Positions 46,943 to 58,360 are shown, counted from the stretch's first letter. The stretch: DNA of 64,000 nucleotides from Aliivibrio fischeri (GCA_038993745.2 CP160629.1:248001-312000), one strand, 5' to 3'. The notes: generated from the sequence alone by a model not told the origin. Made by a program: numbers and translations.

Positions 46943-48672
46943 TGAGCGAATTAATTGACGTTAAAACGATTTTATCAGGGACAGAGCTTGGTCCACTTGC
47001 TGATAACGAGCGATTAAAGCGTGAAAGTAAGCATTTACGTGGCACGATCGTAGAAGATCTGCAGGATCGAATTACTGGCGGATTTACCAAAGATAATTTT
47101 CAGCTGATCCGCTTTCATGGCATGTATCAACAAGATGATCGTGATATTCGTGCTGAGCGTGCGAAACAAAAATTAGAACCCTTGCATAATGTCATGCTAC
47201 GAGCTCGTATGCCTGGCGGCATTATTACACCAAAGCAGTGGTTGGCGATTGATAAATTTGCTGAAGAAAATACCTCTTATGGCAGTTTGCGCTTAACGAC
47301 ACGTCAAACCTTCCAGTTTCATGGTGTGTTAAAACCAAATATTAAATTAATGCATCAAACATTAAACAGTATCGGTATAGATTCAATTGCGACAGCAGGG
47401 GATGTAAACCGAAATGTGTTATGTACGACTAACCCTGTTGAATCCGAACTTCATCAAGAAGCGTATGAGTGGGCGAAAAAAATCAGTGAGCATTTATTAC
47501 CAAAAACACGTGCTTACGCTGAAATTTGGTTAGATGGTGAAAAACTAGAAACTACGGATGAAGAACCGATTTTAGGCAGTAATTATCTGCCTCGTAAATT
47601 TAAAACCACCGTTGTTATTCCTCCGCAAAATGATGTGGATGTACATGCGAATGATTTGAACTTCATTGCCATTGCAGATAATGGAAAATTGGTTGGTTTT
47701 AATGTGCTTGTGGGTGGTGGTCTTGCAATGACGCATGGCGATACAGCAACTTACCCACGTAAAGCGGATGATTTTGGTTTTGTACCGTTAGAGAAAACCC
47801 TTGATGTTGCAGCGGCAGTGGTGACTACTCAGCGTGACTGGGGTAACCGTTCAAATCGTAAAAATGCAAAAACCAAATACACATTAGATCGTGTGGGTTC
47901 TGATGTATTTAAAGCTGAAGTTGAAAAACGAGCTGGCGTTCAATTTGAAGAAAGTCGTCCCTATGAGTTAACGGAACGCGGTGATCGAATCGGTTGGGTT
48001 GAAGGGATTGATGGTAAGCATCACTTAGCATTATTTATTGAAAATGGGCGTTTATTAGATTATCCGGGAAAACCACTAAAAACAGGTGTGGCTGAAATTG
48101 CTAAGGTTCACCAAGGTGATTTTAGAATGACAGCAAATCAAAATTTGATTGTTGCTGGTGTCCCTTCTGAGCAAAAAGATCATATAGAGCAAATTGCTCG
48201 TGCGCATGGTTTGATTGATGATACTCATTCAGAGCAGCGTAAAAATTCAATGGCTTGTGTGGCGTTTCCTACGTGTCCATTAGCCATGGCGGAAGCCGAG
48301 CGTTTCTTACCTGAATTTGTGACTGAAATTGAAGGTGTATTGAAAAAACACAATCTGCCAGAAGAAGACAACATTATTTTCCGAGTCACTGGTTGTCCAA
48401 ATGGTTGTGGCCGAGCAATGTTGGCTGAAATTGGTCTTGTTGGTAAAGCGCCAGGGCGTTATAACTTCCATCTTGGTGGTAATCGCAGTGGAACTCGAGT
48501 TCCTAAAATGTATAAGGAAAACATCACTGACCGTCAAATCCTTACTGAAATTGATCAACTTGTTGGTCGTTGGGCGACCGAACGTAATGAAAATGAAGGG
48601 TTTGGTGATTTTACGATCCGTGCAGGTATCGTAGATGAAGTGAAAGTATCAAAGAGGGATTTTCATGCCTAA
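46942..48672 (+). CDS. cysI: Sulfite reductase (NADPH) hemoprotein beta subunit
   Basis: Siroheme/[4Fe-4S] subunit performing the six-electron reduction of sulfite. The 576-residue protein has duplicated nitrite/sulfite reductase half-domains and the cofactor cysteines in [16 protein letters not shown] and [12 protein letters not shown] (the last ligates the cluster and siroheme). [14 protein letters not shown] contributes the substrate-site arginines. Second gene of cysJIH; starts on the last base of cysJ and overlaps cysH by 8 bases. Confidence 0.97.
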   Translation: MSELIDVKTILSGTELGPLADNERLKRESKHLRGTIVEDLQDRITGGFTKDNFQLIRFHGMYQQDDRDIRAERAKQKLEPLHNVMLRARMPGGIITPKQWLAIDKFAEENTSYGSLRLTTRQTFQFHGVLKPNIKLMHQTLNSIGIDSIATAGDVNRNVLCTTNPVESELHQEAYEWAKKISEHLLPKTRAYAEIWLDGEKLETTDEEPILGSNYLPRKFKTTVVIPPQNDVDVHANDLNFIAIADNGKLVGFNVLVGGGLAMTHGDTATYPRKADDFGFVPLEKTLDVAAAVVTTQRDWGNRSNRKNAKTKYTLDRVGSDVFKAEVEKRAGVQFEESRPYELTERGDRIGWVEGIDGKHHLALFIENGRLLDYPGKPLKTGVAEIAKVHQGDFRMTANQNLIVAGVPSEQKDHIEQIARAHGLIDDTHSEQRKNSMACVAFPTCPLAMAEAERFLPEFVTEIEGVLKKHNLPEEDNIIFRVTGCPNGCGRAMLAEIGLVGKAPGRYNFHLGGNRSGTRVPKMYKENITDRQILTEIDQLVGRWATERNENEGFGDFTIRAGIVDEVKVSKRDFHA

Positions 48673-49426
48673 ATTGCAATTATCAGAGCTGTTATCGTTA
48701 ACCAAGGTTGAGCAAACATTACGTTTAGCTGAGGTTAATGTTGAGCTTGAGAAACTAACAGCCCAAGAGCGTGTTGTTTGGGCGTTGGAAAACTTAGAAG
48801 GTAACCCTGCGTTGTCATCCAGTTTTGGTATTCAAGCTGCGGTGATGTTGCAATTAGTTACTGAAGTAAAATCAGATACCCCTATTATTTTGACTGATAC
48901 CGGGTATCTATTTCCTGAAACTTATCAATTTATCGATCAATTAACGGACCGATTGAATTTAAATCTTCATGTCTTTACTGCGGATGAGAGCCCAAATTGG
49001 CAAGAGGCCCGTTATGGTAAATTATGGGAGCAAGGTGTAGAAGGCATTGAGAAATATAATAAACTCAATAAAGTTCAGCCGATGCGTCGTGCTTTAGATC
49101 AACTTGAAATTGGAGTTTGGTTTTCAGGGTTACGTCGAGAGCAATCGGGTTCTCGAGCAAATTTACCTATTTTAAGTATCCAAAATGGCGTTTTTAAATT
49201 CCTCCCAGTCTTAGATTGGACAAATAAAGAAGTTCATTACTTTTTGAAAGAGTACGATTTACCTTACCATCCATTATGGGACCAAGGGTATTTATCTGTT
49301 GGTGATACACACACAACTCAGAAATGGGAACCGGGAATGAGCGAAGAGGAAACTCGATTTTTTGGCTTGAAGCGGGAGTGTGGATTACATGAAGATGACG
49401 GTGAACTTGATGGTTCTGGAATTTAA
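48665..49426 (+). CDS. cysH: Phosphoadenosine phosphosulfate reductase
   Basis: Thioredoxin-dependent reduction of PAPS to sulfite. The 253-residue protein has the PP-loop-like [12 protein letters not shown] and [12 protein letters not shown], the RREQSGSR motif for PAPS, and the catalytic Cys in [10 protein letters not shown] near the C-terminus. The absence of the extra cysteine pairs of APS reductases supports PAPS as substrate, matching the presence of cysC at 60114. Last gene of cysJIH before a terminator. Confidence 0.96.
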   Translation: MPKLQLSELLSLTKVEQTLRLAEVNVELEKLTAQERVVWALENLEGNPALSSSFGIQAAVMLQLVTEVKSDTPIILTDTGYLFPETYQFIDQLTDRLNLNLHVFTADESPNWQEARYGKLWEQGVEGIEKYNKLNKVQPMRRALDQLEIGVWFSGLRREQSGSRANLPILSIQNGVFKFLPVLDWTNKEVHYFLKEYDLPYHPLWDQGYLSVGDTHTTQKWEPGMSEEETRFFGLKRECGLHEDDGELDGSGI

Positions 49427-49463
49427 ATGATAAAACTATCATTAAATAAATTTGATTGGATTA

Positions 49464-49490
49464 AAAGGCAGCGATAACGCTGCCTTTATT
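49464..49490 (+). terminator. Terminator of cysJIH
   Basis: Perfect 10-bp stem AAAGGCAGCG/CGCTGCCTTT with loop ATAA, then TTTATTTAT. It also faces the convergent DUF2780 gene. Confidence 0.9.
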
Positions 49491-49513
49491 TATCTTGATT
49501 GTTTATAAATTCA

Positions 49514-49977
49514 TTATTTCCAAAGAGAAGTTAATGAATCTAGTAAACCAGAACTTGCATTTTGAGAGCTTAAGTACTCAGTAATTACAGGAGTAAATTG
49601 CGAGATCAAAGCTGGGTCTAATCCAAGAGCTGAAAAAGCTGCTTTTACACTATCCATATTTGAAATCATGCTGCCTAATCCACCAGGAATTGCTCCGTTA
49701 GAGATTCAAGACCAGGGATCATACTATTTAATTCAGAGCTTTCAGAATCCGATAGGCCATTACCTGCCATCGCTAATAGAGCGCCAGCACCGCCAGCAGC
49801 TTGATCAGCTGAGATATCAAGGTTTTCAGTTAACATTCCAACTAATGGGTTAGAAGCGGTTGTCTCTTCTGTTTTGGCATCGTCACTGCCACCAAAAAGA
49901 TTAGAAAGAAAAGCATTAGCTGGTGCAGCTGCTGTGAGTGAAAGTGCAAGCGTTGATAAGATTAGCGTTTTTTTCAT
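49514..49977 (-). pseudogene. DUF2780 secreted protein, one base missing
   Basis: Small periplasmic protein of the DUF2780 family, function unknown. From ATG 49977 (AAAGGA upstream) it has a signal peptide MKKTLILSTLALSLTAAAPANA. As written it stops at 49675 after LESLTEQFLVD. Restoring one base at 49698-49699 (AAC to AAAC on the coding strand) gives LESLNGAIPGGLGSMISNMDSVKAAFSALGLDP..., and the frame runs on to ASSGLLDSLTSLWK and TAA at 49514-49516, about 154 residues. The unbroken continuation in the other frame for 180 bases makes a sequencing error likely. Confidence 0.85.
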
Positions 49978-50037
49978 TGTCATTTCCTTTTAACATATCA
50001 ATATTGTTTTTGTAACATTGTAGTTAGAGTATGACAC

Positions 50038-50071
50038 AAAAAAAAGCGATACCCATAGGCATCGCTTTTTA
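50038..50071 (-). terminator. Terminator of fklB
   Basis: AAAAAGCGAT-A-CC/GG-C-ATCGCTTTTT hairpin (50041-50070) with a long T-run on the minus strand. Confidence 0.9.
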
Positions 50072-50100
50072 ATTTTATATTTAATCTTTTTTGAGAAAGA

Positions 50101-50721
50101 TTAAAGGATATCTAGTAGTTCAACTTCAAATACTAGAGCAGCATATGGAGGGATTGCAGCACCAGCGCCACGCTCACCGTATGCTAGGTTTTGTGGAATA
50201 GAAAGTTTCCACTTAGAACCTACAGGCATTAGTTGAAGAGCTTCAACCCAACCTGCGATAACGCCAGTTACTGGGAATTCAGCAGGTTGGCCACGTTCTA
50301 CAGAGCTATCGAATACAGCACCGTTAGTTAGCATACCGTGGTAGTGAACACGTACTGTTTTATCAGAAGTTGGAATTTCACCAGTACCTTCAGTTAGTAC
50401 TTCATATTGAAGGCCTGACTCTAGTACAGTTACTTCTGGACGAAGTGCGTTATCAGCTAGGAAAGCTTCGCCTTCAGCAGCAGCAGCTTTTGAAGCTTCT
50501 GCACGAGCTTCTTCAGCACGCATGTGAAGTGCTTGAAGTGCTTCGTTGATAGCGTCAACTTCGATTTCTGGCATATCACCAGTTAGTGAAGTTGCGATAC
50601 CTTTAGCGATAGCAGCAACGTTTAGGCCTTCAAGACCTGATTGTGCTAGTTGTTGGCCCATTTGAAGACCAATGCCGTAGCTTGCTCTTTGTTCTACTGT
50701 TTCTAATTTTACTTCAGACAT
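50101..50721 (-). CDS. fklB: FKBP-type peptidyl-prolyl isomerase FklB
   Basis: Cis-trans prolyl isomerase of the FklB (FKBP22) type. The 206-residue protein has an N-terminal helical dimerisation domain (about 1-90; SYGIGLQMGQQLAQSGLEGL, alanine/glutamate-rich coil) and a C-terminal FKBP domain (about 110-206; VRVHYHGMLTNGAVFDSS, GWVEALQLMPVGSKW, IPPYAALVFEVELLDI). No signal peptide, so cytoplasmic. Divergent from the OapA-like gene. Confidence 0.93.
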   Translation of the reverse strand: MSEVKLETVEQRASYGIGLQMGQQLAQSGLEGLNVAAIAKGIATSLTGDMPEIEVDAINEALQALHMRAEEARAEASKAAAAEGEAFLADNALRPEVTVLESGLQYEVLTEGTGEIPTSDKTVRVHYHGMLTNGAVFDSSVERGQPAEFPVTGVIAGWVEALQLMPVGSKWKLSIPQNLAYGERGAGAAIPPYAALVFEVELLDIL

Positions 50722-50860
50722 ACAGTCTCTCTTTCTTTATATGGTATAAACGAAAGCATAAAGGATACAGAGATCTAAGCTTAAGGTAAACTTTTGTACT
50801 TCTTTGAACTCTGATATTAGAATAAAACGTGAGCTCACCAGTTTCGCATGAGGCGATGGT

Positions 50861-51511
50861 ATGAATAAAAAGAAAAAAATGAATGTAAAGCGCCCAGATT
50901 TTTCTGAGCAATTGGCTAATTTAAAGGAAAAGTGTGGGCCTATTATTGAAAAAGTTGCACCTTATTGGCAACGATTACCTCAATTTCACCAAAAAGCATT
51001 ACGCATTTTAGTTCCTGTTACCTTTGTTTTAATTTTATTACCAAGTGGTGCAGAGGAAGAAGTAGATAGTATTCAGCCTACCGTGATCCCTGCGCCTGAA
51101 ATGCAGAGACAAAGTGTCAGCTTAAACCTTGAAGGGTTAAGTGAACAAGAGGCATCATCAAACCGCAATCAAAGAGAAACGAGAGTCAATAGAGAAGAAA
51201 AAGTACCGACTCAAACAGCCTCTATTGAAAAAGAAACAACGACCGTTGAAGCCAAATGGCACGATTATCAAATTCAAGAAGGTGATACCCTTTATCAGGT
51301 ATTTAGAAAAAATAATCTGCCATTAACTGAATTAAATAAAGTGGTGAAAATTGAAGGGGCAGATAAACCATTAAGTAATATTAAGAAAGGTCAACTGTTT
51401 CGCTTTAAACTCAATCAACAAGGCGATCTAGATATCGTACAAATAGAACGTGATGGTCAAGCGATCATGTACTTTAGAATGTCCGATGGTAATTTTGGAC
51501 GCAGTAAATAA
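50861..51511 (+). CDS. OapA-family LysM-like domain protein
   Basis: 216-residue inner-membrane-anchored cell-envelope protein. It has a basic cytoplasmic start (MNKKKKMNVKRP), an OapA_N-type helix and single membrane segment (about 46-64, ALRILVPVTFVLILLPSG), a charged periplasmic linker (about 65-140), and an OapA/LysM-like domain (about 143-205; YQIQEGDTLYQVFRKNNLPLTELNKVVKIEG). Related to Haemophilus opacity-associated protein A and to E. coli YtfB, which binds peptidoglycan and acts in division. Divergent from fklB, an arrangement also seen for ytfB/fklB in E. coli. Confidence 0.85.
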   Translation: MNKKKKMNVKRPDFSEQLANLKEKCGPIIEKVAPYWQRLPQFHQKALRILVPVTFVLILLPSGAEEEVDSIQPTVIPAPEMQRQSVSLNLEGLSEQEASSNRNQRETRVNREEKVPTQTASIEKETTTVEAKWHDYQIQEGDTLYQVFRKNNLPLTELNKVVKIEGADKPLSNIKKGQLFRFKLNQQGDLDIVQIERDGQAIMYFRMSDGNFGRSK

Positions 51512-51523
51512 TCTCTCTTTTTA

Positions 51524-52390
51524 CTATCTTCCTCTTATGTTCTTTAACCACGTTTTAGGCATAAGAGGAATGACAATCAATGCAATCCCCACTGCTGTTA
51601 ATATGTCTGGGATCTCGTCAAACCAAATCACACCAAATATAACCACAAAAATTAATCCTGAATATTCAGCCAAAGAAATCTGAGTTGCAGGGGCTTTTTT
51701 GTATGCAATGGTCGCTAACCCATTATAACTAATAATAAAAGTTGCGCTCAGAGCAATCCAAAGAACTTCATGATAATGCAATGGTTGCCAATAAAGCCAA
51801 GCTAAACCACCTGAAACAGGTAAGGATAATAATGTAGTCCAAAATAGTGTGGTAATAACGGATTGATCGTTAGGTATTTTTCTTACCAAAATATTATATA
51901 ACGCCAATGTAGTTGCGGTTCCTAAAGCAAAAATAGCAGCCCAGTGGAATTGAGAAGGACGAAGAATAATAAGAGCCCCTAAAAACCCGACTATGGTTTG
52001 AAATATTTTCTTTGTCGATGGCTTTTCATTAAGCAAGAGTATTGAAAGCGGGATCATTAACAATGGTGCAGTATAAAAAACAGCATTGGCAGTCGCTAAA
52101 GTTAAGTAGGTGATTGATACCACCATACAACCACTACCAATTAAAAGAACATGAGCTCGTATTAGCGTTACTTTAGGGTTGCTTAAGCATCTTAATTTGG
52201 GTTGTTGATGAAACCAAAAAGGAAACAGAAGAGCGAGTGAGATCAATTGACGCAGAAATATATATTGAAAAGGCGAGACTCCACCATCCAATACTTTAAC
52301 TGCAACATCAGAAAGTGAAGCAAGTAAGTTACCTAATATCAATAAGATAATAGCTAAATGAGTAGGAGCCATCATTGATCTCATACTCAT
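51524..52390 (-). CDS. EamA/DMT-family transporter
   Basis: 288-residue drug/metabolite transporter with about ten hydrophobic helices in two EamA repeats (about 10-135 and 150-280). Substrate cannot be assigned from sequence. It begins at ATG 52390 (or in-frame ATG 52381 or 52375), starting next to the elaA stop, so it is the second gene of an elaA-eamA unit. Confidence 0.85.
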   Translation of the reverse strand: MSMRSMMAPTHLAIILLILGNLLASLSDVAVKVLDGGVSPFQYIFLRQLISLALLFPFWFHQQPKLRCLSNPKVTLIRAHVLLIGSGCMVVSITYLTLATANAVFYTAPLLMIPLSILLLNEKPSTKKIFQTIVGFLGALIILRPSQFHWAAIFALGTATTLALYNILVRKIPNDQSVITTLFWTTLLSLPVSGGLAWLYWQPLHYHEVLWIALSATFIISYNGLATIAYKKAPATQISLAEYSGLIFVVIFGVIWFDEIPDILTAVGIALIVIPLMPKTWLKNIRGR

Positions 52391-52391
52391 C

Positions 52392-52844
52392 TTATTTTTC
52401 TAAACGCATATCAACATGGGGAATATCATCCTCAAGATACATATCAGAAATTACCTGAAATCCATGTTTTTGATAAAAGTGAGTTAGATGTTCTTGAGCA
52501 CCAATATCAATCGTCTCTCCTGGCCATAATTCTTCACAACACGCTAAAGCTTGTGATAGCAGTTTATGTCCTAAACCATCACCTCTTGCAGTGCCTTTGG
52601 TTGCAACTCGTCCAATACTGACATTGATATAACTGGTACCTGCTGGCAGCAATCGAGCGCAGGCTATAATTTCATTATCTTTAGTGCCAATTAAATGATA
52701 AACCCCATCTTGGCAATCTTTGCCATCAAGTTCTGGGTAAGGGCAGGTTTGCTCTACAACAAAAACATCGACTCTTAAACGAAGTAATTCATAGAGTTGA
52801 GAGGTGGTTAATTCGGTAAATGGTATTTTTTGCCAATGGATCAT
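52392..52844 (-). CDS. elaA: ElaA-type GNAT acetyltransferase
   Basis: 150-residue N-acetyltransferase resembling E. coli ElaA from end to end: LTTSQLYELLRLRVDVFVVEQTCPYPELDGKD, then IGRVATKGTARGDGLGHKLLSQAL (acetyl-CoA binding R/Q-x-x-G-x-G/A region), and GAQEHLTHFYQKHGFQVISDMYLEDDIPHVDM. The acceptor is unknown. First gene of a short operon with the EamA transporter. Confidence 0.88.
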   Translation of the reverse strand: MIHWQKIPFTELTTSQLYELLRLRVDVFVVEQTCPYPELDGKDCQDGVYHLIGTKDNEIIACARLLPAGTSYINVSIGRVATKGTARGDGLGHKLLSQALACCEELWPGETIDIGAQEHLTHFYQKHGFQVISDMYLEDDIPHVDMRLEK

Positions 52845-52909
52845 GGAATTTATCTCGGTGAAAATGAAGAGTATCCAAGATACCTATGTTCACTTTTTTT
52901 GGCATTAAC

Positions 52910-53479
52910 TTATGTTAACTTTTTAATTCTGTTTTTTATTCGACTTAAGCTGATATGAGTTATGCCAAGGTAAGCGGCAACTTGGTAATCGTTGAGTTGG
53001 GCTAATAGTTCTGGATAATTTTGACAGAAAACCTCGTAACGAGCTTGAGGAGAGTTTAATAACATAAAGCGTTCTTTTCTTTCTTTATACAAAAGTTGTG
53101 TTTCTAATAACTTGATATAAAGAGGGAGAGCATTTTTTCGCCATCGGTCCAGTAGAGAGATAGGTAATGTTATTAAACTTGTTTGAGTAATGGTTTCAAG
53201 AGTATAAGGAGATGACGTTTGATCTAATAATTCTTCAAAGCCAACGACCCAATCGCCATTCCAATAAAACTCCTTACTAAATTGCTTGCCTTGTTCGGTG
53301 AGATAACAAGAATGACAAAACCCATCAATAAGAAAATAGAATTCATTAGCAACATTATTTTGTTTGATAAGTATAGACTTAGCAGGAAGAGTTTTTAGCT
53401 TACCTAACTTAACTATTTGAGATATTTCATGGGGAGTAAACCCGTGTGATTCCAGTTGAGTGGTAAAAAGATCATTCAT
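52910..53479 (-). CDS. Crp/Fnr-type cyclic-nucleotide-domain regulator
   Basis: 189-residue protein with an N-terminal cupin-like cyclic-nucleotide-binding domain (about 25-120; ILIKQNNVANEFYFLIDGFCHSCYLTEQGKQFSKEFYWNGDWV) and a short C-terminal Crp-type helix-turn-helix (DYQVAAYLGITHISLSRIKNRIKK). The usual cAMP-contact residues are not obvious, so the ligand is uncertain. Monocistronic, same strand as elaA. A local regulator for elaA-eamA is possible. Confidence 0.85.
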   Translation of the reverse strand: MNDLFTTQLESHGFTPHEISQIVKLGKLKTLPAKSILIKQNNVANEFYFLIDGFCHSCYLTEQGKQFSKEFYWNGDWVVGFEELLDQTSSPYTLETITQTSLITLPISLLDRWRKNALPLYIKLLETQLLYKERKERFMLLNSPQARYEVFCQNYPELLAQLNDYQVAAYLGITHISLSRIKNRIKKLT

Positions 53480-53540
53480 AGTTAAGTACTTTTATTATTA
53501 GAAGATGATGTTTTAATAGTGGAAAACTTAGCATACAGAT

Positions 53541-53574
53541 AAAAAAATAGCATGGTGAAATCACCATGCTATTT
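53541..53574 (-). terminator. Terminator of cpdB
   Basis: Perfect 14-bp stem AAATAGCATGGTGA/TCACCATGCTATTT with a two-base loop and a seven-T run on the minus strand. Confidence 0.93.
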
Positions 53575-53595
53575 GTTTTGTAAAAGAGATGAATT

Positions 53596-55578
53596 TTATT
53601 TTGCTAAGTTAAGTTGATATACAGCAAAACCAACATCATCAGTTGCAACACGTTTCATTGGGTATTGACCTTTATCTTTAATAAACTGAGTTGCTTTTTC
53701 GCTTGGTGATGTTTCAAAGCGAATATCCAGTTTTTCGCCATTTTTTATTGGTGCGAAAGACCAGTTATTATCAGCTGATGGTTGAACTTGACCTGCCTCT
53801 TTACTAACTCGAGAAATGTAGTTAGCAAGAACGGTACGGTTTTCATCTGGAGAATCAAAAGCGATGAAATCAGCACCTGTGCCAGGGAACTTATTGCTGT
53901 AAGCTCGGTAGTTGTTAGTTGCGATAAGGAAGTCTTGCTTCGCATCAATTGGTTTGCCTTGGTATGTTAAACCGATGATACGCTCAGAACCTTCATTAAT
54001 TAAATTACAGTCACCGTCATATTTTGCTGGTTGAGTAATGTCAATTTGGTAGTTAACACCATCAATGACATCAAAGTTATACGTACGGAAACCATCCCAA
54101 TCAATTAACTGTTGAGGTGCAGTACTGTTGATGTCGATTTGTTTAAATTGACCAGCAGAGCATTCAAGCCACTCTTTTACTTCTTTACCCGTTACTTTCA
54201 TTGCAACTAATGTATTCGGGTATAGGTATAAATCAGCCGCATTACGGAACGTCAATTGGCCTGATTCAACTTCTGTAAAGTTTGTTGGATCATTTCCACG
54301 ACCGCCAGCTTTGAATGGCGCTGCCGCAGAAAGTACTGGAGTACCATCTAAATCAGGGTCGCCTTGAATGAAGCGTTCAACGTAATCTTTTTGTGCAAGG
54401 TTAACGATTTGAACGGTAGGATCATCTTGAACTAAAGCTAAGAAGCTATACATAACATCATCAGCTTTACCAATTGGCTGGTTAACGAAATCACGCGTGC
54501 CTTTATGATCAGCTTCTAAAGCTTGTACGATGCCTTTATCAGCGTCAGCCAGTGATTTCTGATTTGTTTTATCAAAAATAGGGCGAGCTTCTGATTGACC
54601 TTTTACTACACTCCATTTGCCATCTTTTTGCTCAAGAGTTAAATCCATTACACCAACATGGCTACCCCAGCGGCCAGGCATAACAGCAGCAACGCCGTTA
54701 ATTGTACCGTTTTCGTTATCAATACCTTGCAGGTTATCGAATCCTTTTCCTGGGAAAACCGCATGTGAGTGACCAAAGGCAATAGCATCAATACCGTCTA
54801 CTTCAGAAAGGTAGTAGGTTGAGTTTTCTTCACCTTGTTTGTATGGATTCGTTGATACGCCAGAGTGAGGAATTGCAACGATAACATCAGCACCTTCTGC
54901 TTTCATTTGAGGTACTAATTCTTCTGCTGTTTCTTTTATGTCACGAGCAAAAACTTTACCTTCAAGATTCTTTTTATCCCATACCATGATTTGTGGTGGA
55001 ACAAATCCGATGTAGCCGACTTTGATTTCGTGCTCTACACCTGCCGTATCTTTTAGTTTATGAGTTTTAATGATGTATGGTTTGAAATAATGCTCTTTTG
55101 TTTTTGCATCATAAACGTTCGCGCTGATGTATGGGAAATCAGCATCATTAATTGATTCTGCTAAAAACTCTAAACCGTAGTTAAATTCGTGGTTACCAAT
55201 ATTACCTGCATCGTAATCTAATTGATTCATCGCTTTATATGCAGGGTGAACTTCACCAGCTTCAATGCCTTTATCTGCCATGTAGTCACCCATTGGACTA
55301 CCTTGCAATAAATCACCATTATCAACTAAAACACTGTTTGTTACTTCAGCACGAGCTTCTTTTACCAATGTTGCTGTACGAGCTAAACCAATTTTTTGAG
55401 TCGGCTTATCTTTGTAGTAGTCATAATCCATAAGGTTAGTATGGATGTCTGTTGTTTCTACCACTCGTAGATTAATAACTTCATCGGTATCGGTAACTGT
55501 TGGGCTACAACCTGAAAGGGTAAGTAGACCTAGACCAGCTAATACTGCAATTGAAACAGGTTTTGCTGAGAGGTTCAT
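53596..55578 (-). CDS. cpdB: 2',3'-cyclic-nucleotide 2'-phosphodiesterase/3'-nucleotidase, lipoprotein
   Basis: Periplasmic bifunctional nucleotidase that scavenges 2',3'-cNMPs and 3'-nucleotides. Start ATG 55578 (GGAG upstream). [25 protein letters not shown] is a lipoprotein signal with lipobox LSGC (Cys at residue 24), unlike soluble E. coli CpdB. The metallophosphoesterase domain (about 40-330) has [36 protein letters not shown] and GHSH; the 5'-nucleotidase C-terminal domain (about 375-600) has the nucleotide-stacking loop [12 protein letters not shown]. 660 residues. Monocistronic. Confidence 0.94.
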   Translation of the reverse strand: MNLSAKPVSIAVLAGLGLLTLSGCSPTVTDTDEVINLRVVETTDIHTNLMDYDYYKDKPTQKIGLARTATLVKEARAEVTNSVLVDNGDLLQGSPMGDYMADKGIEAGEVHPAYKAMNQLDYDAGNIGNHEFNYGLEFLAESINDADFPYISANVYDAKTKEHYFKPYIIKTHKLKDTAGVEHEIKVGYIGFVPPQIMVWDKKNLEGKVFARDIKETAEELVPQMKAEGADVIVAIPHSGVSTNPYKQGEENSTYYLSEVDGIDAIAFGHSHAVFPGKGFDNLQGIDNENGTINGVAAVMPGRWGSHVGVMDLTLEQKDGKWSVVKGQSEARPIFDKTNQKSLADADKGIVQALEADHKGTRDFVNQPIGKADDVMYSFLALVQDDPTVQIVNLAQKDYVERFIQGDPDLDGTPVLSAAAPFKAGGRGNDPTNFTEVESGQLTFRNAADLYLYPNTLVAMKVTGKEVKEWLECSAGQFKQIDINSTAPQQLIDWDGFRTYNFDVIDGVNYQIDITQPAKYDGDCNLINEGSERIIGLTYQGKPIDAKQDFLIATNNYRAYSNKFPGTGADFIAFDSPDENRTVLANYISRVSKEAGQVQPSADNNWSFAPIKNGEKLDIRFETSPSEKATQFIKDKGQYPMKRVATDDVGFAVYQLNLAK

Positions 55579-55987
55579 AGTGTGTCTCCAAAAGGTGATA
55601 ATCATAAAAGCGCCAATAAGATAACAGATTGGCTATGTTATAAATGTAACTGGCCTCTCAATGTGTGCAGTTGATCTTGTTTCAGTACGCTTTATGGTAA
55701 TCAGATCACAGCTTTATTTTTAATTAGTTAGCCATGCTATCGACCGATATTTTGATTTTCCCTTCTCGATTTTTCTTTATTTTTTCTGAATGAAACGCAT
55801 TAATTTTTTTTGCGTTAGCATTAAATCGAATAAAAAATGAAATTTTAGAATTTCAGGTAATAAAGTAACCCGTCTATAGTGGTTTTATTGGAATGACAAT
55901 TCGCCGCCTGCAACGATAAAAAGAAGTGTTAAGACTATCACCAGAAGCAGGAGCCATTACCAAATTTAGCCTAAAGGACAAAAGCAC
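55579..55987. promoter_or_regulatory. 409-base divergent control region of cpdB and the cysDNC operon
   Basis: No gene seen. AT-rich, with candidate rightward promoter TTTCAG (55850-55855), 18-base spacer and TATAGT (55874-55879), leaving a leader of about 100 bases before cysD. A CysB site is expected here for a sulfate-assimilation operon, but I could not pick one out reliably. Confidence 0.45.
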
Positions 55988-56895
55988 ATGGACGCAAAAC
56001 GATTGACCCACCTTCAGCAACTAGAAGCGGAGAGTATTCATATTATTCGCGAAGTGGCAGCTGAATTTGATAACCCTGTAATGATGTACTCGATTGGTAA
56101 AGATTCATCAGTGATGCTGCATTTAGCTCGTAAAGCATTTTATCCAGGAAAGATCCATTCCCACTTCTTCATGTTGATACCGATTGGAAATTCAAAGAGA
56201 TGATTGAATTTCGTGATAAAACAGCAGAAAAATACGGTTTTGATCTATTGGTACACAAAAACCCTGAAGGGTTAGAAATGGGCATTAATCCGTTTGTGCA
56301 TGGATCATCAAAGCACACCGATATCATGAAAACACAAGGTTTGAAACAAGCATTAAATAAATACGGATTTGATGCGGCTTTTGGTGGAGCTCGTCGTGAT
56401 GAAGAAAAGTCACGCGCCAAAGAACGTGTTTATTCATTTAGAGATAAAAACCATACGTGGGATCCAAAAAATCAACGCCCTGAGCTATGGAATACGTATA
56501 ACGGACAAGTCAATAAAGGGGAAAGTATTCGAGTATTCCCGCTTTCAAACTGGACTGAGTTGGACATTTGGCAATACATCTATTTAGAAAATATTGAAAT
56601 TGTTCCTCTGTATTTATCAGAGAAACGCCCAGTGGTTGAGCGTGATGGCATGTTGATCATGGTAGACGATGAGCGCTTAAAACTGGAAGAAGGTGAAGAG
56701 ATCCAACATAAAGATATTCGTTTTAGAACTCTAGGTTGTTATCCATTAACAGGCGCGGTGGAATCAAAAGCGAATACATTGCCTGAAATTATTGAAGAGA
56801 TGCTAGTTGCGACCTCCAGTGAGCGTCAAGGACGAGCGATAGATCATGATTCATCTGGCTCCATGGAGCTCAAGAAGCGTCAAGGTTACTTTTAA
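55988..56895 (+). pseudogene. cysD: Sulfate adenylyltransferase subunit 2 (CysD), one base missing
   Basis: Catalytic subunit making APS from ATP and sulfate, driven by the CysN GTPase. The first frame encodes the N-terminus with the PP-loop [22 protein letters not shown] and then goes out of frame near 56154-56156. Adding one base (ATCC to ATTCC or ATCCC) restores [30 protein letters not shown] and joins the second frame with [20 protein letters not shown] and [13 protein letters not shown], ending KKRQGYF at 56895. About 302 residues, as in E. coli. First gene of cysD-cysN-transporter-cysC. Probable sequencing error. Confidence 0.93.
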
Positions 56896-56924
56896 TATCA
56901 GGCATCTAAGGAAGGATTAAATAA

Positions 56925-58360
56925 ATGAATAGTGCAGTAGAGCAACAACTGGCAGAGCTTGGTATTGAAGCTTATTTAAAAGAACATCAATACAAATCAT
57001 TACTTCGTTTTTTAACGTGTGGATCAGTAGATGATGGTAAAAGTACCCTCATAGGCCGATTACTCCATGATTCAAAACAAATCTATGCAGATCAACTAGA
57101 TGCAGTTCATGCTGACAGCCAACGAGTGGTACTACGGGTGAGCGTCCAGACTTAGCTTTATTGGTTGATGGCCTGCAAGCTGAACGTGAGCAAGGTATTA
57201 CGATTGATGTGGCATATCGTTACTTCTCAACTCAAAAACGTAAATTCATCATTGCCGATACACCGGGGCATGAGCAATACACTCGTAATATGGCTACGGG
57301 TGCATCAACCTGTAATGTCGCCGTGATTTTGATTGATGCTCGTAAAGGGGTGCTTGATCAAACTCGCCGTCACTCTTATATCGCAAATCTTCTTGGTATT
57401 CGTCATTTTGTTGTAGCAGTGAATAAAATGGATTTAGTTGACTATTCTCAAACTCGTTTTGAAGAGATTAAAGAGGAATACTTAGCTTTTTCTAAGAAAT
57501 TGAATAATCCAAATTTAGATATTTCTATTTTACCTTTATCTGCATTAGAAGGAGATAACGTAGTAAATCCAAGTGAGGCATTATCTTGGTATCAAGGTGA
57601 ACCACTATTAGAAGTCCTTGAGAATGTGGATATTGATGCAGATAAAGGCAATGGTGAGTTTAGATTCCCTGTGCAATACGTTAATCGTCCAAACTTAGAT
57701 TTTCGTGGTTTTGCTGGAACGGTCTCTTCTGGTGGAATTTCTGTTGGTGATGAAATTGTGGCTTTACCATCAGGTAAAAAATCGAAAGTCGCTCGTATTG
57801 TTACCTTTGATGGTGATTTAACATCTGCTCAAGCAGGCCAAGCGGTAACGCTAACACTTGAGGATGAAATTGATATTAGTCGTGGTGACTTGTTAGTTAA
57901 ATCACAGTCGAACTTGCAAGCCACGGATCAGTTTAAAGCTGAGATTGTATGGATGACGGAAAAAGGATTAGAACCGGGTCGTCAATACGATATTAAAATT
58001 GCAGGCAAGAAAACAGTGGGACAAATTGATGCTATTCACCATCAAGTGAACATCAACAGTCTAGAAAAGTTTGATACTCAAGAGTTGCCGCTGAATGGTA
58101 TTGGTTTATGTGATGTATCGTTAACGGAAACCGTGAGTTTAGATCGTTATCAAGATTGCGCAGATACTGGCGGATTTATTTTTATTGATCGTCTAACTAA
58201 TGTAACGGTAGGGGCAGGGATGATCCAAAACCTATCTGATTTGAGTGAGACTAAGCCAATTAATGACAATATCAGTGCGTTTGAAATTGAGCTAAATGCG
58301 TTAATTCGTAAGCACTTCCCACATTGGGAAACCAAAGATATTTCTAAGCTTTTAGGCTAA
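56925..58360 (+). pseudogene. cysN: Sulfate adenylyltransferase subunit 1 (CysN GTPase), one base missing
   Basis: EF-Tu-like GTPase that energises APS formation by CysD. Frame one gives G1 [15 protein letters not shown] and ends with [15 protein letters not shown]. One G is missing at 57128-57129 (GTGG to GTGGG), which restores [36 protein letters not shown] (switch I) and joins frame two with G3 DTPGHEQY, G4 NKMD, and the two beta-barrel domains, ending at 58360. About 478 residues. Lies 30 bases after cysD and 11 bases before the transporter gene. Probable sequencing error. Confidence 0.93.

Noticed and set aside
49675..49700. DUF2780 protein ending at 49675 as a naturally short form
   Set aside because: The other frame continues without stop into the conserved C-terminal half and ends at 49514, so a missing base is the simpler explanation.
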